Below, one piece after another: positions 53,922 through 63,209 of a stretch of DNA of 64,000 bases. The translations under genes and the position numbers were made by a program. The notes under the pieces are model-generated. The model had not been told where the DNA came from, made no database searches, and was given only the letters and a program-made list of their open reading frames with translations. Position 1 is the stretch's first letter. The number at the start of each line of letters is the position of its first letter. This DNA is from Emticicia oligotrophica DSM 17448 (GTDB lineage: Bacteria > Bacteroidota > Bacteroidia > Cytophagales > Spirosomataceae), in contig NC_018748.1 in assembly GCF_000263195.1 (NCBI RefSeq), positions 682,001-746,000 of the forward strand. The letters run 5' to 3'.

Positions 53922-54725
53922 CTATTTCCTAAGGTTATTTTTAGTTAGGTAGTCAATTAAAGCCTTTGGATTGTCAGTCTGTAAAGCATTAATATTCAAA
54001 TCAATAGCCATTTTCCACCCTTGTTCATTATCGTCTTTGCCCAAAACATCAAGCCAAACAGGTACGTTAATTTCAGTTAATTTATTCAATACATCAGGCT
54101 TGTAGGTGCGAATATTTCCATCTAAAGCTGATGCTGGAAAACTCAATAAAAATGATTCAAAATCAGTTGGACTTTTTAAATTTGGGAAAGGACTAGTCAT
54201 GACGGGAATCGAAGGAGCCAGTTTTTTCCATTCAATAACTTGGGAAGCGGAGCAATAAATTATCACACGCTCACGCATTTGATATTTATCGAGCATTGAA
54301 ATTATCTTTTCGGGCGAAGCATCTTTAATATCTAAGTAAAGATTTATTTTCCCACTGGCCTCCATCAAAAAACTCGAAAAAGTAGGTGGATTTATAGCCG
54401 TATCTTTAATTTTCAAATTTTGAAAATCAACAGTTGAAATAGTCGATACTTTACCTGTTCCATCGGTTGTACGTTCTAGATTCGCATCGTGCATCACTAC
54501 GGGCACACCTTCAAGCGTACTCCTTACATCTACTTCTACATAATCCACCCCTAATTCAATCGCTTTCTTCAATGCTTCAATAGTATTTTCTGGAGCATCT
54601 ATATGAAATCCACGGTGTGCAATGACAATGAAATTATGTTTTGTCTTAGGAAAAATAACTTTTGATTGAGCCCATAACACACTTGGTAATACCATGAGTA
54701 ATATTTTGATTAAGGAGCTTTTCAT
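53922..54725 (-). CDS. secreted glycerophosphodiester phosphodiesterase
   Basis: 267 residues with a signal peptide ending SVLWAQ. Catalytic and metal motifs are VIAHRGFHIDAPENT (His, Arg, Glu), YVEVDVRSTLEGVPVVMHD (Glu, Asp, His) and LYLDIKD. It hydrolyses glycerophosphodiesters to glycerol-3-phosphate and alcohol in the periplasm or outside the cell. It precedes the TonB receptor on the same strand by 95 bp, which has its own promoter candidate. With the phosphatase and phosphonate genes 10 kb away it makes a phosphorus-scavenging theme. Confidence 0.92.
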   Translation of the reverse strand: MKSSLIKILLMVLPSVLWAQSKVIFPKTKHNFIVIAHRGFHIDAPENTIEALKKAIELGVDYVEVDVRSTLEGVPVVMHDANLERTTDGTGKVSTISTVDFQNLKIKDTAINPPTFSSFLMEASGKINLYLDIKDASPEKIISMLDKYQMRERVIIYCSASQVIEWKKLAPSIPVMTSPFPNLKSPTDFESFLLSFPASALDGNIRTYKPDVLNKLTEINVPVWLDVLGKDDNEQGWKMAIDLNINALQTDNPKALIDYLTKNNLRK

Positions 54726-54985
54726 ATAACTAGAAATAATTTGAACGATTCAAAATTACATGGGTATCTCGTCATACTGATTTTCTAGAAGTTATGATTT
54801 TGTTAAGATTCTGTAAAAATTGCACCTAAAAGAGCAATAATTGTACTTTAACAGTTTTTTAGAATTTAAGTCAAACATTTTCAAAAACTACGCTTTTTTC
54901 AAACATTTTGGCTTAATTTTGGGGTAGAATTTCAACGTGACACACACGTATCTCCTTTATCAGCAATTAATTAAAAAGTACAACA

Positions 54986-56449
54986 GTGGAAATCATACAC
55001 GAAAAAAACCTCGGAACTAAGCAAAAGGCCCTGCGTATCAACATGAACAAGCAAATCTATGGTAGTTTTGCTGAGATTGGTGCGGGTCAGGATGTAGCCG
55101 CCAACTTCTTCAAAGCAGGTGGAGCATCAAAAACGATTGCGAAAACGATGTCGGCCTACGACATGACTTTCTCCGATGCAATCTACGGAGTCATGGAAAA
55201 TGGGCGTTATGTATGTGAGCCCCGCCTAATGAGTATGCTCGACCACGAATATGGACTCTTGATTGAGCGTTTGGGCGAAAAACGTGGGAATGACTCAACT
55301 TTTTTTGCTTTTTCAGATACCGTCGCTGCACTTAACTACCATAAAAATAATGATGCCCATGGTTGGATGGGTGTGAGATTTCAACTCACTCCACACGGCC
55401 AGTATAATGATATTGTTATTCACGTGAAGATGCTCGACAACGACAGCATCTTACAACAACAAGCCTTAGGAGTATTAGGGGTAAACCTCATGTATGGTTG
55501 CTTTTTCTACCATCAAGACCCAGAAGTATTGATTTTATCGCTCATGGATGATTTGGCTAAAGATAGAATCCAGATTGATATGATTCGTTTCGAAGGTCCT
55601 GACTTCAAGCACGTTGATAATCGTTTAATGAGCTTAAATTTAGTGAAGTACGGTTTTTCAGACATTGCACTTTTTGGTGCAGATGGGAAAAACCAACAAC
55701 CTTCGGAAGTGCTTTTCCGCAAACACGCTTTGGTATTACGTGGACGCTTCCGTCCGTTGGTGAATGTACACCTCGATATGCTCGAAAATGGTCGCAAACA
55801 ATTCATGCGTGAACCCGATGTAGATAAAGATAAAGTAGTAGTAATATCTGAAATTACACTGCAAGGTTTGCAAAAAGAAGGTTCTGAAATTGATGAAAAA
55901 GACTTTCTTGATAGAGTAGATGTGCTATGCTCGATGGGTCAGATGGTAATGATTTCAAACTATCAAGAATATTATAAATTGGTTGCTTACGTTTCGAGGA
56001 TTACGAAACTAAAAATGGGCTTGATTATTGGCTATCCTAACCTACAATATATTTTTGAAGAAGAGCACTATAAAGACCTTCCGGGTGGTATTCTAGAATC
56101 ATTTGCTACACTATTCAGTCGCAATCTTAAATTGTTCGTTTATCCAACCTATCAAAACAACAATATCTTGAATTGCATGAGATTTAACCCTCCTATGCAC
56201 TTGATTGATTTATACCGTTATCTAATAGCCAATAATAAAATCGAAGATATTCATCATTATAATGAAACTAATCTCGGTATAAGTACTAATAACACACTTG
56301 AATTAATCAAGAAAGGAGAAAACGGCTGGGAAGAAAACGTACCAGACGAAGTAATAAAAATGATTAAAGACCGTTGTCTATTTGGTTTCCCTTGCGTTGT
56401 TATTCCGGGTGTTCCTGGCCCCGCAAACGTTAAAGAAATTAAAGAATAG
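54986..56449 (+). CDS. large conserved protein of unknown function
   Basis: 487 residues, GTG start at 54986; an ATG 19 codons in is possible, but the upstream KQKALRINMN belongs to the family pattern as I remember it. Conserved blocks are FAEIGAGQDVAANFFKAGGA, KTMSAYDMTFSDAIYG and LGVNLMYGCFFY. The sequence has no signal or membrane segment and is therefore cytoplasmic. Relatives are widespread and sometimes annotated as nicotinate-nucleotide adenylyltransferase, but I see no HxGH nucleotidyltransferase motif, so I do not support that name. Confidence 0.7.
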   Translation: MEIIHEKNLGTKQKALRINMNKQIYGSFAEIGAGQDVAANFFKAGGASKTIAKTMSAYDMTFSDAIYGVMENGRYVCEPRLMSMLDHEYGLLIERLGEKRGNDSTFFAFSDTVAALNYHKNNDAHGWMGVRFQLTPHGQYNDIVIHVKMLDNDSILQQQALGVLGVNLMYGCFFYHQDPEVLILSLMDDLAKDRIQIDMIRFEGPDFKHVDNRLMSLNLVKYGFSDIALFGADGKNQQPSEVLFRKHALVLRGRFRPLVNVHLDMLENGRKQFMREPDVDKDKVVVISEITLQGLQKEGSEIDEKDFLDRVDVLCSMGQMVMISNYQEYYKLVAYVSRITKLKMGLIIGYPNLQYIFEEEHYKDLPGGILESFATLFSRNLKLFVYPTYQNNNILNCMRFNPPMHLIDLYRYLIANNKIEDIHHYNETNLGISTNNTLELIKKGENGWEENVPDEVIKMIKDRCLFGFPCVVIPGVPGPANVKEIKE

Positions 56450-56514
56450 CTATTAAAACTGACGATGTATAAATGCAGCAATTTTTTTGCTAATTTGTAA
56501 AATCAAGATAAAAA

Positions 56515-58092
56515 ATGAAATTTAAACTACTGACAATCAACATACTTATATTATTATCGTTTAGATTATTTGCCCAAGAAAGTCCCAAAATTGTACTACC
56601 AACTGGTAAAGAGTGGACTCAAATAAAGGAAGGAAGTGAGGTGTCGTTTGAATTAAAAGTGGAAGGGAAAAACTGCGAAAAATTTCGTTTTTCAATTCCA
56701 CAAGGTAAGCTAGATGGAATGGCTTTCGATTCGCTTGGGAGATTTACTTGGATTCCACCGTATTCAATGGTTGAGCGTCTTGAACCTTTTAAGTTTCATC
56801 AAGTAATTTTCGAGGCAAAATGTGATTCTACCAACGAGACTATCTCTTCAAAAGTTGAATTCAGAATTCAACACGTCAATCGTAGTCCAATCATCCGCGA
56901 TTTGAAGCCTTTTTATGTTCAATACAATACCAACAATGTTTACAAAATAGACCGTGATTTTGTTTTTGATGAAGACAACGACCCTATTGTTTTTATCCCT
57001 TCCTTTGAAAGTATGCCCGAAGGTATGAAAATGACTTCACAAGGTGAGATTTCATGGTCGCCATCTCTTACACAATTTAAGAAACTCAAAGAAAAAACTT
57101 TAGAAGGAAATCCGATGTATCTTGATTTTTATGTGGAAGACCAACCCGCTAAATCTCAAACTAAAGGACGTTTAAAAATTGAAGTTACGCAAATAGACCT
57201 TCCGCCCGAAATCATCGTAGTACCTAAAGATAATGTCTTTAAAATTAAAGAGAATCAAACAGTCAACTTACGTTTCTACTTATCAGACCCTAATGGTGAT
57301 GATGACATTCATGAATTTGACTTTTTGACTGAAAATCAACAAATTAGCAAGAAAAGTTTAATTAAAAACACATCCAATCAATACGAATTCACATGGCAAC
57401 CTGGCTATGATTTCGTGAAAGACCCTCTCGATTCGCTTGGATTTAATATGGACTTTTTTGTTTTGGATAAAACAAAGAAAAGAGATGTAAAAACCATTCG
57501 AATTGTTGTTAAGAATACGGTAAATGAAGCCGAAACCGATTTGAAATTATACAATCTTTATCGTGGTACATTAGTACGAGGCTGGGAGTTACTCGAACAA
57601 CTGAAAGATAAAGAGGCCGAATTAAAAAAGTTATATACCAAAGCCAAGAAAGGGAAAAAGCATCGTTCGGTTATCAATGCTTCTCTAGGGGCTACAACGA
57701 GTTTATCATCAGTTTTTGTACCTAAAGATAAACCTGACCAACAACGCCTCATTTCGACCTTAGGAGGAACAACCGTACTAACAATTGGTACACTTGAGGC
57801 AACTGAGGTAATTGGTCGTTCGATGAAAGATATCATTGACCGACTGAATTACATTATTGAAAAGAAAAACGAAATTCAGAGTAAAGGAGATATTTTCTCA
57901 CGTGATTTTGCACTTAAATCATCACGTAGAAATCAAGATTTTTTAAGAAAAGTTGATGATTTCATGAATGTAATGAGCCTAAAAGGCCTAGTTGTTCTTG
58001 ACTTAGATGCCTCATGGGAACCTAAAAGTAAGGCAACCGATGCTAACATCAAGAAAACTTTTAAAGATTTCAGTGCAGAAGAAAATAAATAA
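56515..58092 (+). CDS. secreted Ig-like-repeat protein with coiled C-terminus
   Basis: 525 residues with a signal peptide ending RLFAQ. At least three Ig/cadherin-like repeats follow (about 25-355), each with a wall-type motif such as DSLGRFTWIPPYSM, QGEISWSPSLTQF and QYEFTWQPGYDFV. Residues about 355-480 are Lys/Glu-rich helices (ELLEQLKDKEAELKKLYTKA) around a glycine-rich hydrophobic stretch. It may be a periplasmic scaffold. It starts 65 bp after the preceding gene on the same strand. Confidence 0.68.
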   Translation: MKFKLLTINILILLSFRLFAQESPKIVLPTGKEWTQIKEGSEVSFELKVEGKNCEKFRFSIPQGKLDGMAFDSLGRFTWIPPYSMVERLEPFKFHQVIFEAKCDSTNETISSKVEFRIQHVNRSPIIRDLKPFYVQYNTNNVYKIDRDFVFDEDNDPIVFIPSFESMPEGMKMTSQGEISWSPSLTQFKKLKEKTLEGNPMYLDFYVEDQPAKSQTKGRLKIEVTQIDLPPEIIVVPKDNVFKIKENQTVNLRFYLSDPNGDDDIHEFDFLTENQQISKKSLIKNTSNQYEFTWQPGYDFVKDPLDSLGFNMDFFVLDKTKKRDVKTIRIVVKNTVNEAETDLKLYNLYRGTLVRGWELLEQLKDKEAELKKLYTKAKKGKKHRSVINASLGATTSLSSVFVPKDKPDQQRLISTLGGTTVLTIGTLEATEVIGRSMKDIIDRLNYIIEKKNEIQSKGDIFSRDFALKSSRRNQDFLRKVDDFMNVMSLKGLVVLDLDASWEPKSKATDANIKKTFKDFSAEENK

Positions 58093-58093
58093 T

Positions 58094-58122
58094 AAAAAAG
58101 AGAGCTTAAAGCTCTCTTTTTT
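58094..58122 (+). terminator. hairpin terminator
   Basis: 14-bp arms AAAAAAGAGAGCTT / AAGCTCTCTTTTTT, directly behind the stop at 58092. Confidence 0.9.
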
Positions 58123-58248
58123 ATTTACCGCTCATCCGATTTCTTTTCAACAAAAAAATCGTTCTATATTAAAAAAAGGTCAAATAAGATTGGTTTATTG
58201 CAGTCAGTTGAAATTGAATGACAATAAAGCTATTTACAGACATTAAAT

Positions 58249-58275
58249 ACTCCGTAGGAGTTAAATATCGGTAGA
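58249..58275. repeat. REP-like unit of a second family
   Basis: The palindrome ACTCCGTAGGAGT (58249-58261) is followed by TAAATATCGGTAGAAA. The head-plus-tail structure differs from the CCCGAAGGG family at 25 kb, and I remember similar units scattered in other Bacteroidota. Only one copy is in the window, in a 244-bp gap with no gene. Confidence 0.6.
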
Positions 58276-58336
58276 AAAAATAGGCCAAAAATCTTTTAAA
58301 CACAAATTCAATTATATTGTCGTCTAAAAACATAAA

Positions 58337-59863
58337 TTACATCTTCATCAAAGCCACATAAGTTTCTATACTATTCCAGATGTTCTGAATTCTGATGTTT
58401 TCATTTTCGGCGTGTTGGTTATTATCGTGATTAGCAATCGGAACTGTAATCGTTGGTGTGGCCAAATATTTTTCAAATAAAAACAAAGGTAAACTTCCAC
58501 CCAAACTTGGCATCAAAACTATTTCTTCGTTAGTACTGGCTTGCACTGCTTTGATTACCTTTTGAGCAATCGGCAAATCCATTTTTGTGCGTTGAGCATT
58601 ATAGCCTTTCCCCACACTCACACGAGCAATAAGCGGGTATCTCATGCGTTCTTCATCGGTTATGCTTTCATTTTGGGTCACGTAATAGCCTTGTGCCTTG
58701 ATGTGGTCTATTACTTTTTGTGCTTGTCGTTGGGCATCATTACCTAAAACTAAGCGTAAATCTAAGGCAGCAGTTGCCGAAACTGGAATCACGTTAGCGG
58801 CCATTTTTCCAACATTCGCACTCGAAATTCCATTTACATTCAGTGAAGGCAAGTTAATCAATTCAACCAAAGTTTTCCCCCCACCTTCGGCACGCATAAA
58901 GCCCAATTCATTTCTCATTTGCTCATCAACCGATGGTACTTTAGCAATAGCTTTTCTTTCGGTTTCGGTAAAAGGTACAACATCATCATAAAAACCTTTA
59001 ATCAATACTCTACCATTATCATCTTTCATCGACGATAATAATTTTGAAAGCAACATCGCGGGATTTGGTGCCCAGTTTCCATAATGTCCGCTATGCAATG
59101 GGCGTTTAGAAGCATATACTTTCACTTCCATATTTATATCGCCTCTTACACCAAAAACTACCTGTTTTTTCCCCGATTGGTGAACTGGACCATCGCAAAT
59201 TACCCAAAGGTCTGATTTTAGTTTGTCTTTGTATTTTTCTAAGATTTCGGCGAGGTGTGGAGAGCCAGCCTCTTCTTCCCCTTCAAAGAAAAACTTCATA
59301 TTTACACTTGGCTGTTGCCCAATTTTACCCAAAACTTCATAGGCAGATAAAATAGAGAATACACCTGCCTTATCATCAGAAGCACTTCTTCCATATATTC
59401 GCCATTCAGGATTGATTTTTTCATCTGATTTTGGAGCAGGAATTATTTTACCACCTTTTTCGAGAGAAGCATCTAAAAATACCGATTTGAAAGGTTCGAT
59501 TCCCTCCGCCCACTGATTCGGATTTACAGGCTGTCCATCATAATGTGCGTAAAATATTACGGTTTGTGTAGCATTAGGCACCTTTACTTCTCCATAAACT
59601 GCTGCTGGAGCTCCCTTGGTTGTTGGTTGAAGTAATTCAGCCTTTATGCCCCTTTTCTCCATCATTTGCATAATATAGGCAGCGGTTTTTTGAATTCCGA
59701 CCGTATCATAAACAATATTGGGTATTGAAAGTAATCCCATAAACTCGTTTAAAAGTGCGTGTTCGTTTGACTTACGGTAATTTCGAGCTTGTTCGATAAT
59801 TGTACTTTGTGTAAAACCCAAGGTCGAGGCCAATAGTAATAATGCTAAAAGCAGACGTTTCAT
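58337..59863 (-). CDS. secreted M20-family metallopeptidase/dipeptidase
   Basis: 508 residues with signal peptide KRLLLALLLLASTLGFTQ. Zinc and catalytic motifs: FYAHYDGQPV (His), SASDDKAGVFS (Asp), FFEGEEEAGSPH (catalytic Glu pair), KRPLHSGHYGNW in the lid domain, and DNNQHAENE (His). It fits the CNDP-like dipeptidase group acting on small peptides in the periplasm. It stands in the same orientation as the ABC genes behind it, 47 bp away, but need not be linked with them. Confidence 0.92.
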   Translation of the reverse strand: MKRLLLALLLLASTLGFTQSTIIEQARNYRKSNEHALLNEFMGLLSIPNIVYDTVGIQKTAAYIMQMMEKRGIKAELLQPTTKGAPAAVYGEVKVPNATQTVIFYAHYDGQPVNPNQWAEGIEPFKSVFLDASLEKGGKIIPAPKSDEKINPEWRIYGRSASDDKAGVFSILSAYEVLGKIGQQPSVNMKFFFEGEEEAGSPHLAEILEKYKDKLKSDLWVICDGPVHQSGKKQVVFGVRGDINMEVKVYASKRPLHSGHYGNWAPNPAMLLSKLLSSMKDDNGRVLIKGFYDDVVPFTETERKAIAKVPSVDEQMRNELGFMRAEGGGKTLVELINLPSLNVNGISSANVGKMAANVIPVSATAALDLRLVLGNDAQRQAQKVIDHIKAQGYYVTQNESITDEERMRYPLIARVSVGKGYNAQRTKMDLPIAQKVIKAVQASTNEEIVLMPSLGGSLPLFLFEKYLATPTITVPIANHDNNQHAENENIRIQNIWNSIETYVALMKM

Positions 59864-59910
59864 GATTGTTTGTTTAGGAAGTTTATATATTTAAGATGTA
59901 ATATTAAATT

Positions 59911-61584
59911 TCACTCGAAAGTAACCTTTTCCCAGCCAACTTCACGGTATTTTTTTAATAAAAATAAAGCTAAAGCTAACTGCAAGAGTCCGAAAACACC
60001 TATTACGTAGGGTACTTGCATAAGGAAATAATGAATGATGGCCAATATGCCCGCCCCAACAATATAAAGCATATTTTTAATAAAATTACCTCCACCATTT
60101 TTCTTCAATTCGATAGAAAAAGGTAATTCACTAGACATGCCGATTGAGGTGAGTAAATCAATATTAATAATAGCTAAGATGCCGAAACATAAATCATCAA
60201 GCATATTTACGCCCCATACCAAACCCAACATCAGAGCAAGTATGATACACATAGTGAAAATATACTTAACCAATACGGCCCTTAGAGTTCCGCTCAAAAC
60301 TTCGCCTGGTCGAGAAAGTGGTACAATTTGATATATCCAAGAAGCTTTAAAATCTTCAGTTTGCGAAATTTGTGTTCTAATTGCCAATAAAATGGTACTA
60401 CACATATAAACAGCCATTAGAGCCACCCATTTTTTCTCTTCTAAACTCTTGATTTGCTCAATAAAAGTACCATCTCCCCTACTAGCACCAATCATAAATA
60501 TTGGATAAATGAGTAAATAAGCCAAAGAAGGGTACACTCTCAATTTGAATTTACGGTCGCGGGCGGTCATTTTCCATACAAACTCGAAAGCTCCTCTTTC
60601 GATTGATGTACGAGTGAAAGTTTTTGCTAACCTAGTTACCAAATCTTTATTATTAACTTGTCGAGGACTTACAACTGTACGTTTGGCATTATCAATACTG
60701 GCAATTTTTTCACTGAAAATATTAGTAAAACCGCTGTTCAGGAAAAACAGTCCAACAAAAGGAATGGTCAATGTGAGAAATATAAAAATAAAATGAGGGG
60801 CATCAACTGTATGATTCACTACTGTGTTGATTGAATTCCCCATCCAAATAGGTGGCAACATATAATGCCACCACTCAACTTTTGTTTCTACCGAAGTGGT
60901 GAATGTTTTTGCATCAATCAAATTTCCAACGACTCTATACCCACCCATCAGAATAAATGTCATAAAAATCTGAAAACCGTTAATGATATTCCGTAGTCGT
61001 TCTTCACTCGTAAATTTCATGAGTGTCAAGTAAAGAATATTGGTCAGAAAAACTACTAACATCAAGGCTAGTAAACATACAAAAAATAAGGTTATGGCTG
61101 TCAACAAACCATATTTAATACCCGTTATGATTAGCGTTGGTAATGAAAGTGCCAGCATCATCGAAAGCAAATACATTAATATATGCGTAATTCGGGCAAT
61201 CAACAGTGTTTTGCTTTCAATTGGGCGAGGAAGAAGAACGGCATTATCGTTGGAATCGAGTAATACTGACGAAAAATCGGTGATTAACGACATGGCAATC
61301 ATGAACATCAGAAATGCAAAAAAGACCGAATATACCGCCGTGACTGAATCAGAAGCATAAACGAATACCGCAAATACAGTAGATGATATGAAATACAAAA
61401 ATAATGTGAGATAAAAAGTCGAATTTGATTCGTGTTGGTTTTTATTCCATTGGTTAAATCTTGTTCTTCGATTATCCATTTTGAGTTTTATCTCCACAAT
61501 AGCCCGAAGCTGGTAATAATTGATTCCTAGTCTATTAAATAAAGGATATAGAAAATCTAATATTTTTAGATAAATATTTATCAT
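59911..61584 (-). CDS. ABC transporter permease
   Basis: 557 residues with about ten to twelve membrane segments (for example FYLTLFLYFISSTVFAVFVY) and a large central cytosolic or periplasmic loop (RQVNNKDLVTRLAKTFTRTS). It belongs to the large ABC-2-like permeases of exporters. The C-terminus is soluble. It follows its ATPase by 36 bp on the same strand. Confidence 0.85.
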   Translation of the reverse strand: MINIYLKILDFLYPLFNRLGINYYQLRAIVEIKLKMDNRRTRFNQWNKNQHESNSTFYLTLFLYFISSTVFAVFVYASDSVTAVYSVFFAFLMFMIAMSLITDFSSVLLDSNDNAVLLPRPIESKTLLIARITHILMYLLSMMLALSLPTLIITGIKYGLLTAITLFFVCLLALMLVVFLTNILYLTLMKFTSEERLRNIINGFQIFMTFILMGGYRVVGNLIDAKTFTTSVETKVEWWHYMLPPIWMGNSINTVVNHTVDAPHFIFIFLTLTIPFVGLFFLNSGFTNIFSEKIASIDNAKRTVVSPRQVNNKDLVTRLAKTFTRTSIERGAFEFVWKMTARDRKFKLRVYPSLAYLLIYPIFMIGASRGDGTFIEQIKSLEEKKWVALMAVYMCSTILLAIRTQISQTEDFKASWIYQIVPLSRPGEVLSGTLRAVLVKYIFTMCIILALMLGLVWGVNMLDDLCFGILAIINIDLLTSIGMSSELPFSIELKKNGGGNFIKNMLYIVGAGILAIIHYFLMQVPYVIGVFGLLQLALALFLLKKYREVGWEKVTFE

Positions 61585-61620
61585 TTTTCTTGTGAATTTG
61601 TGGAAAAGAAAGGATAAAAT

Positions 61621-62400
61621 TTAGCGATTCATGATTTGAATAAACTCTTCAGCTAAATGTACGTGTTCGGTATTGCCTGTTAGTTGATTAAAGATTTGTT
61701 CTAAAGAACCAGTTTCTCGTTGAGCTTTTAGTTCTTCAAATGTTCCGTTGGCAATCACTGTTCCTTTGTTAATCAACACAATACGATCTGAAATTTTTTC
61801 AACCACATCCATAATATGCGAACTATAAAAAATGGTTTTTCCTGCCTGTTTTAACTGCGATAAAATCTCTTTGACCAAAATCACGGCATTAGCATCAAGC
61901 CCAGAAAGAGGTTCATCCAAAAAAATTATCTCTGGATTTTGTAGAATTCCCGAAATCAACAATACTTTTTGTTTCATTCCTTTCGAAAAGGTTGTCATTC
62001 GGTCATCTCTTTGGTCATAAAGTGCGAACAAACGAAGTAATTCGGTTGCTTTTTCTTCAATTTGGTTCATTTCTAATTCATACAAACTTCCCAAAAACCG
62101 CAAGTATTCCATTGGCGATAACGTATCGTAGAGCGAGGCATTTTCTGGAACATAACCAATCAAACGCTTTACTTCAAGTGAATTGCTCTTCACGTCATGG
62201 CCCAACACCTCTACTTTTCCATCAAAATCGGGAATCATCCCAATTAAAATTTTAATAGTAGTTGATTTTCCTGCACCATTGGGCCCAATATAGCCTATAA
62301 TTTCTCCTGAATTTACTTCTAAGTTAATGTCTTTTAATACGAGCCCACTTCCGTAGGATTTTTGTAAGTTTTCAATTCTAATAACATTCATAATCAACAA
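61621..62400 (-). CDS. ABC transporter ATP-binding protein
   Basis: 259 residues; Met4 (62391) is a likelier start. Walker A is GPNGAGKST, the signature FSKGMKQKV, Walker B IIFLDEPLSGLDA and H-loop SSHIMD. The C-terminal extension (LKAQRETGSLEQIFNQLTGN) is typical of exporter ATPases of the CcmA/NatA type. It pairs with the permease at 59911-61584. The substrate is unknown. Confidence 0.93.
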   Translation of the reverse strand: MLIMNVIRIENLQKSYGSGLVLKDINLEVNSGEIIGYIGPNGAGKSTTIKILIGMIPDFDGKVEVLGHDVKSNSLEVKRLIGYVPENASLYDTLSPMEYLRFLGSLYELEMNQIEEKATELLRLFALYDQRDDRMTTFSKGMKQKVLLISGILQNPEIIFLDEPLSGLDANAVILVKEILSQLKQAGKTIFYSSHIMDVVEKISDRIVLINKGTVIANGTFEELKAQRETGSLEQIFNQLTGNTEHVHLAEEFIQIMNR

Positions 62401-62767
62401 TAAAGGATTTAGTGGAAATAAAGTGAAAATGTAGAATTATGCAGGCATATTTCCAACAATAATCTAGATAATTGCTTGAATTTAGCCATGTAGCTAAACT
62501 TCAACTGTTTTTTCCTTTCAATCTCTTGTGTTTTCTATATTCTCTACTCAAATATTCATCTCGCCTTTTATCCTCATCTAATTAAATTTCTAAAGAAAAT
62601 CCTTGACTCATATCGTTTTTTTTGCTTCATTAGATTAATAAAAGTTCTTTGACAAAGTAAATGAGGAGATTTTGGCGATAACTAAGGTTATTGACCTTAA
62701 TTATCTTTAGCAAAACACCTTTATCATTAACTGTTTATATATTATTCACTCTAAAAATTAGTGTGTT
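62401..62767. other. 367-bp gap without a gene
   Basis: AT-rich sequence between divergent genes. The only structure I see is a weak AAGGT/ACCTT inverted repeat near 62685-62698, close to the start of the hibernation-factor gene. No exact TAnnTTTG element is found. Confidence 0.6.
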
Positions 62768-63127
62768 ATGAAGATTCATGTGCATGCAGTCCATTTCGAC
62801 GTTGACCCTAAATTAGTGGGGTTCATTCAATCAAAGTTAAACAAGTTAGAAACCTTCTACGACAAAATAATTAGTGGCGAAGTCTTTCTCAAATTAGATA
62901 AAGGAGATAGTACTAAAATTCACAAAAAGCACATTGAAATCAAGCTGAGTGTACCAGGAAGTATAATTTTTGCAGAAGAAAAAGGTACAACATTTGAAGA
63001 AGCCACCGACATTGCTTTGGAGGCTTTAAAATCACAAATTAAAAAATTTAAAGAAAAGAAAAACGAAGTAGAACATAAAAAACGTGAGATTCCTGCCGAA
63101 GAAGAAGTTGTAGAAGATGACTTCTGA
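62768..63127 (+). CDS. ribosome hibernation-promoting factor (short HPF/RaiA family)
   Basis: 119 residues. It has the beta-alpha-beta-beta-beta-alpha fold pattern: KIHVHAVHFDVDPKLVGFIQ, LETFYDKIISGEVFLKLDKG, HIEIKLSVPGSIIFAEEKG and FEEATDIALEALKSQIKKFK. The C-terminal tail is charged and acidic; the long-HPF dimerisation domain is absent. It binds the 30S subunit and stalls or protects ribosomes in stationary phase. Confidence 0.92.
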   Translation: MKIHVHAVHFDVDPKLVGFIQSKLNKLETFYDKIISGEVFLKLDKGDSTKIHKKHIEIKLSVPGSIIFAEEKGTTFEEATDIALEALKSQIKKFKEKKNEVEHKKREIPAEEEVVEDDF

Positions 63128-63134
63128 AATATTT

Positions 63135-63170
63135 AAAAGAGGGGTAAATCTAATGATTTACCCCTCTTTT
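63135..63170. terminator. hairpin terminator
   Basis: A perfect 16-bp inverted repeat AAAAGAGGGGTAAATC / GATTTACCCCTCTTTT with a TAAT loop and T-run, between the hibernation-factor gene and the converging last gene. Confidence 0.9.
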
Positions 63171-63209
63171 TTTCACAGAATAAATTCTGTAATTATTTCT
63201 ACTGAATAT

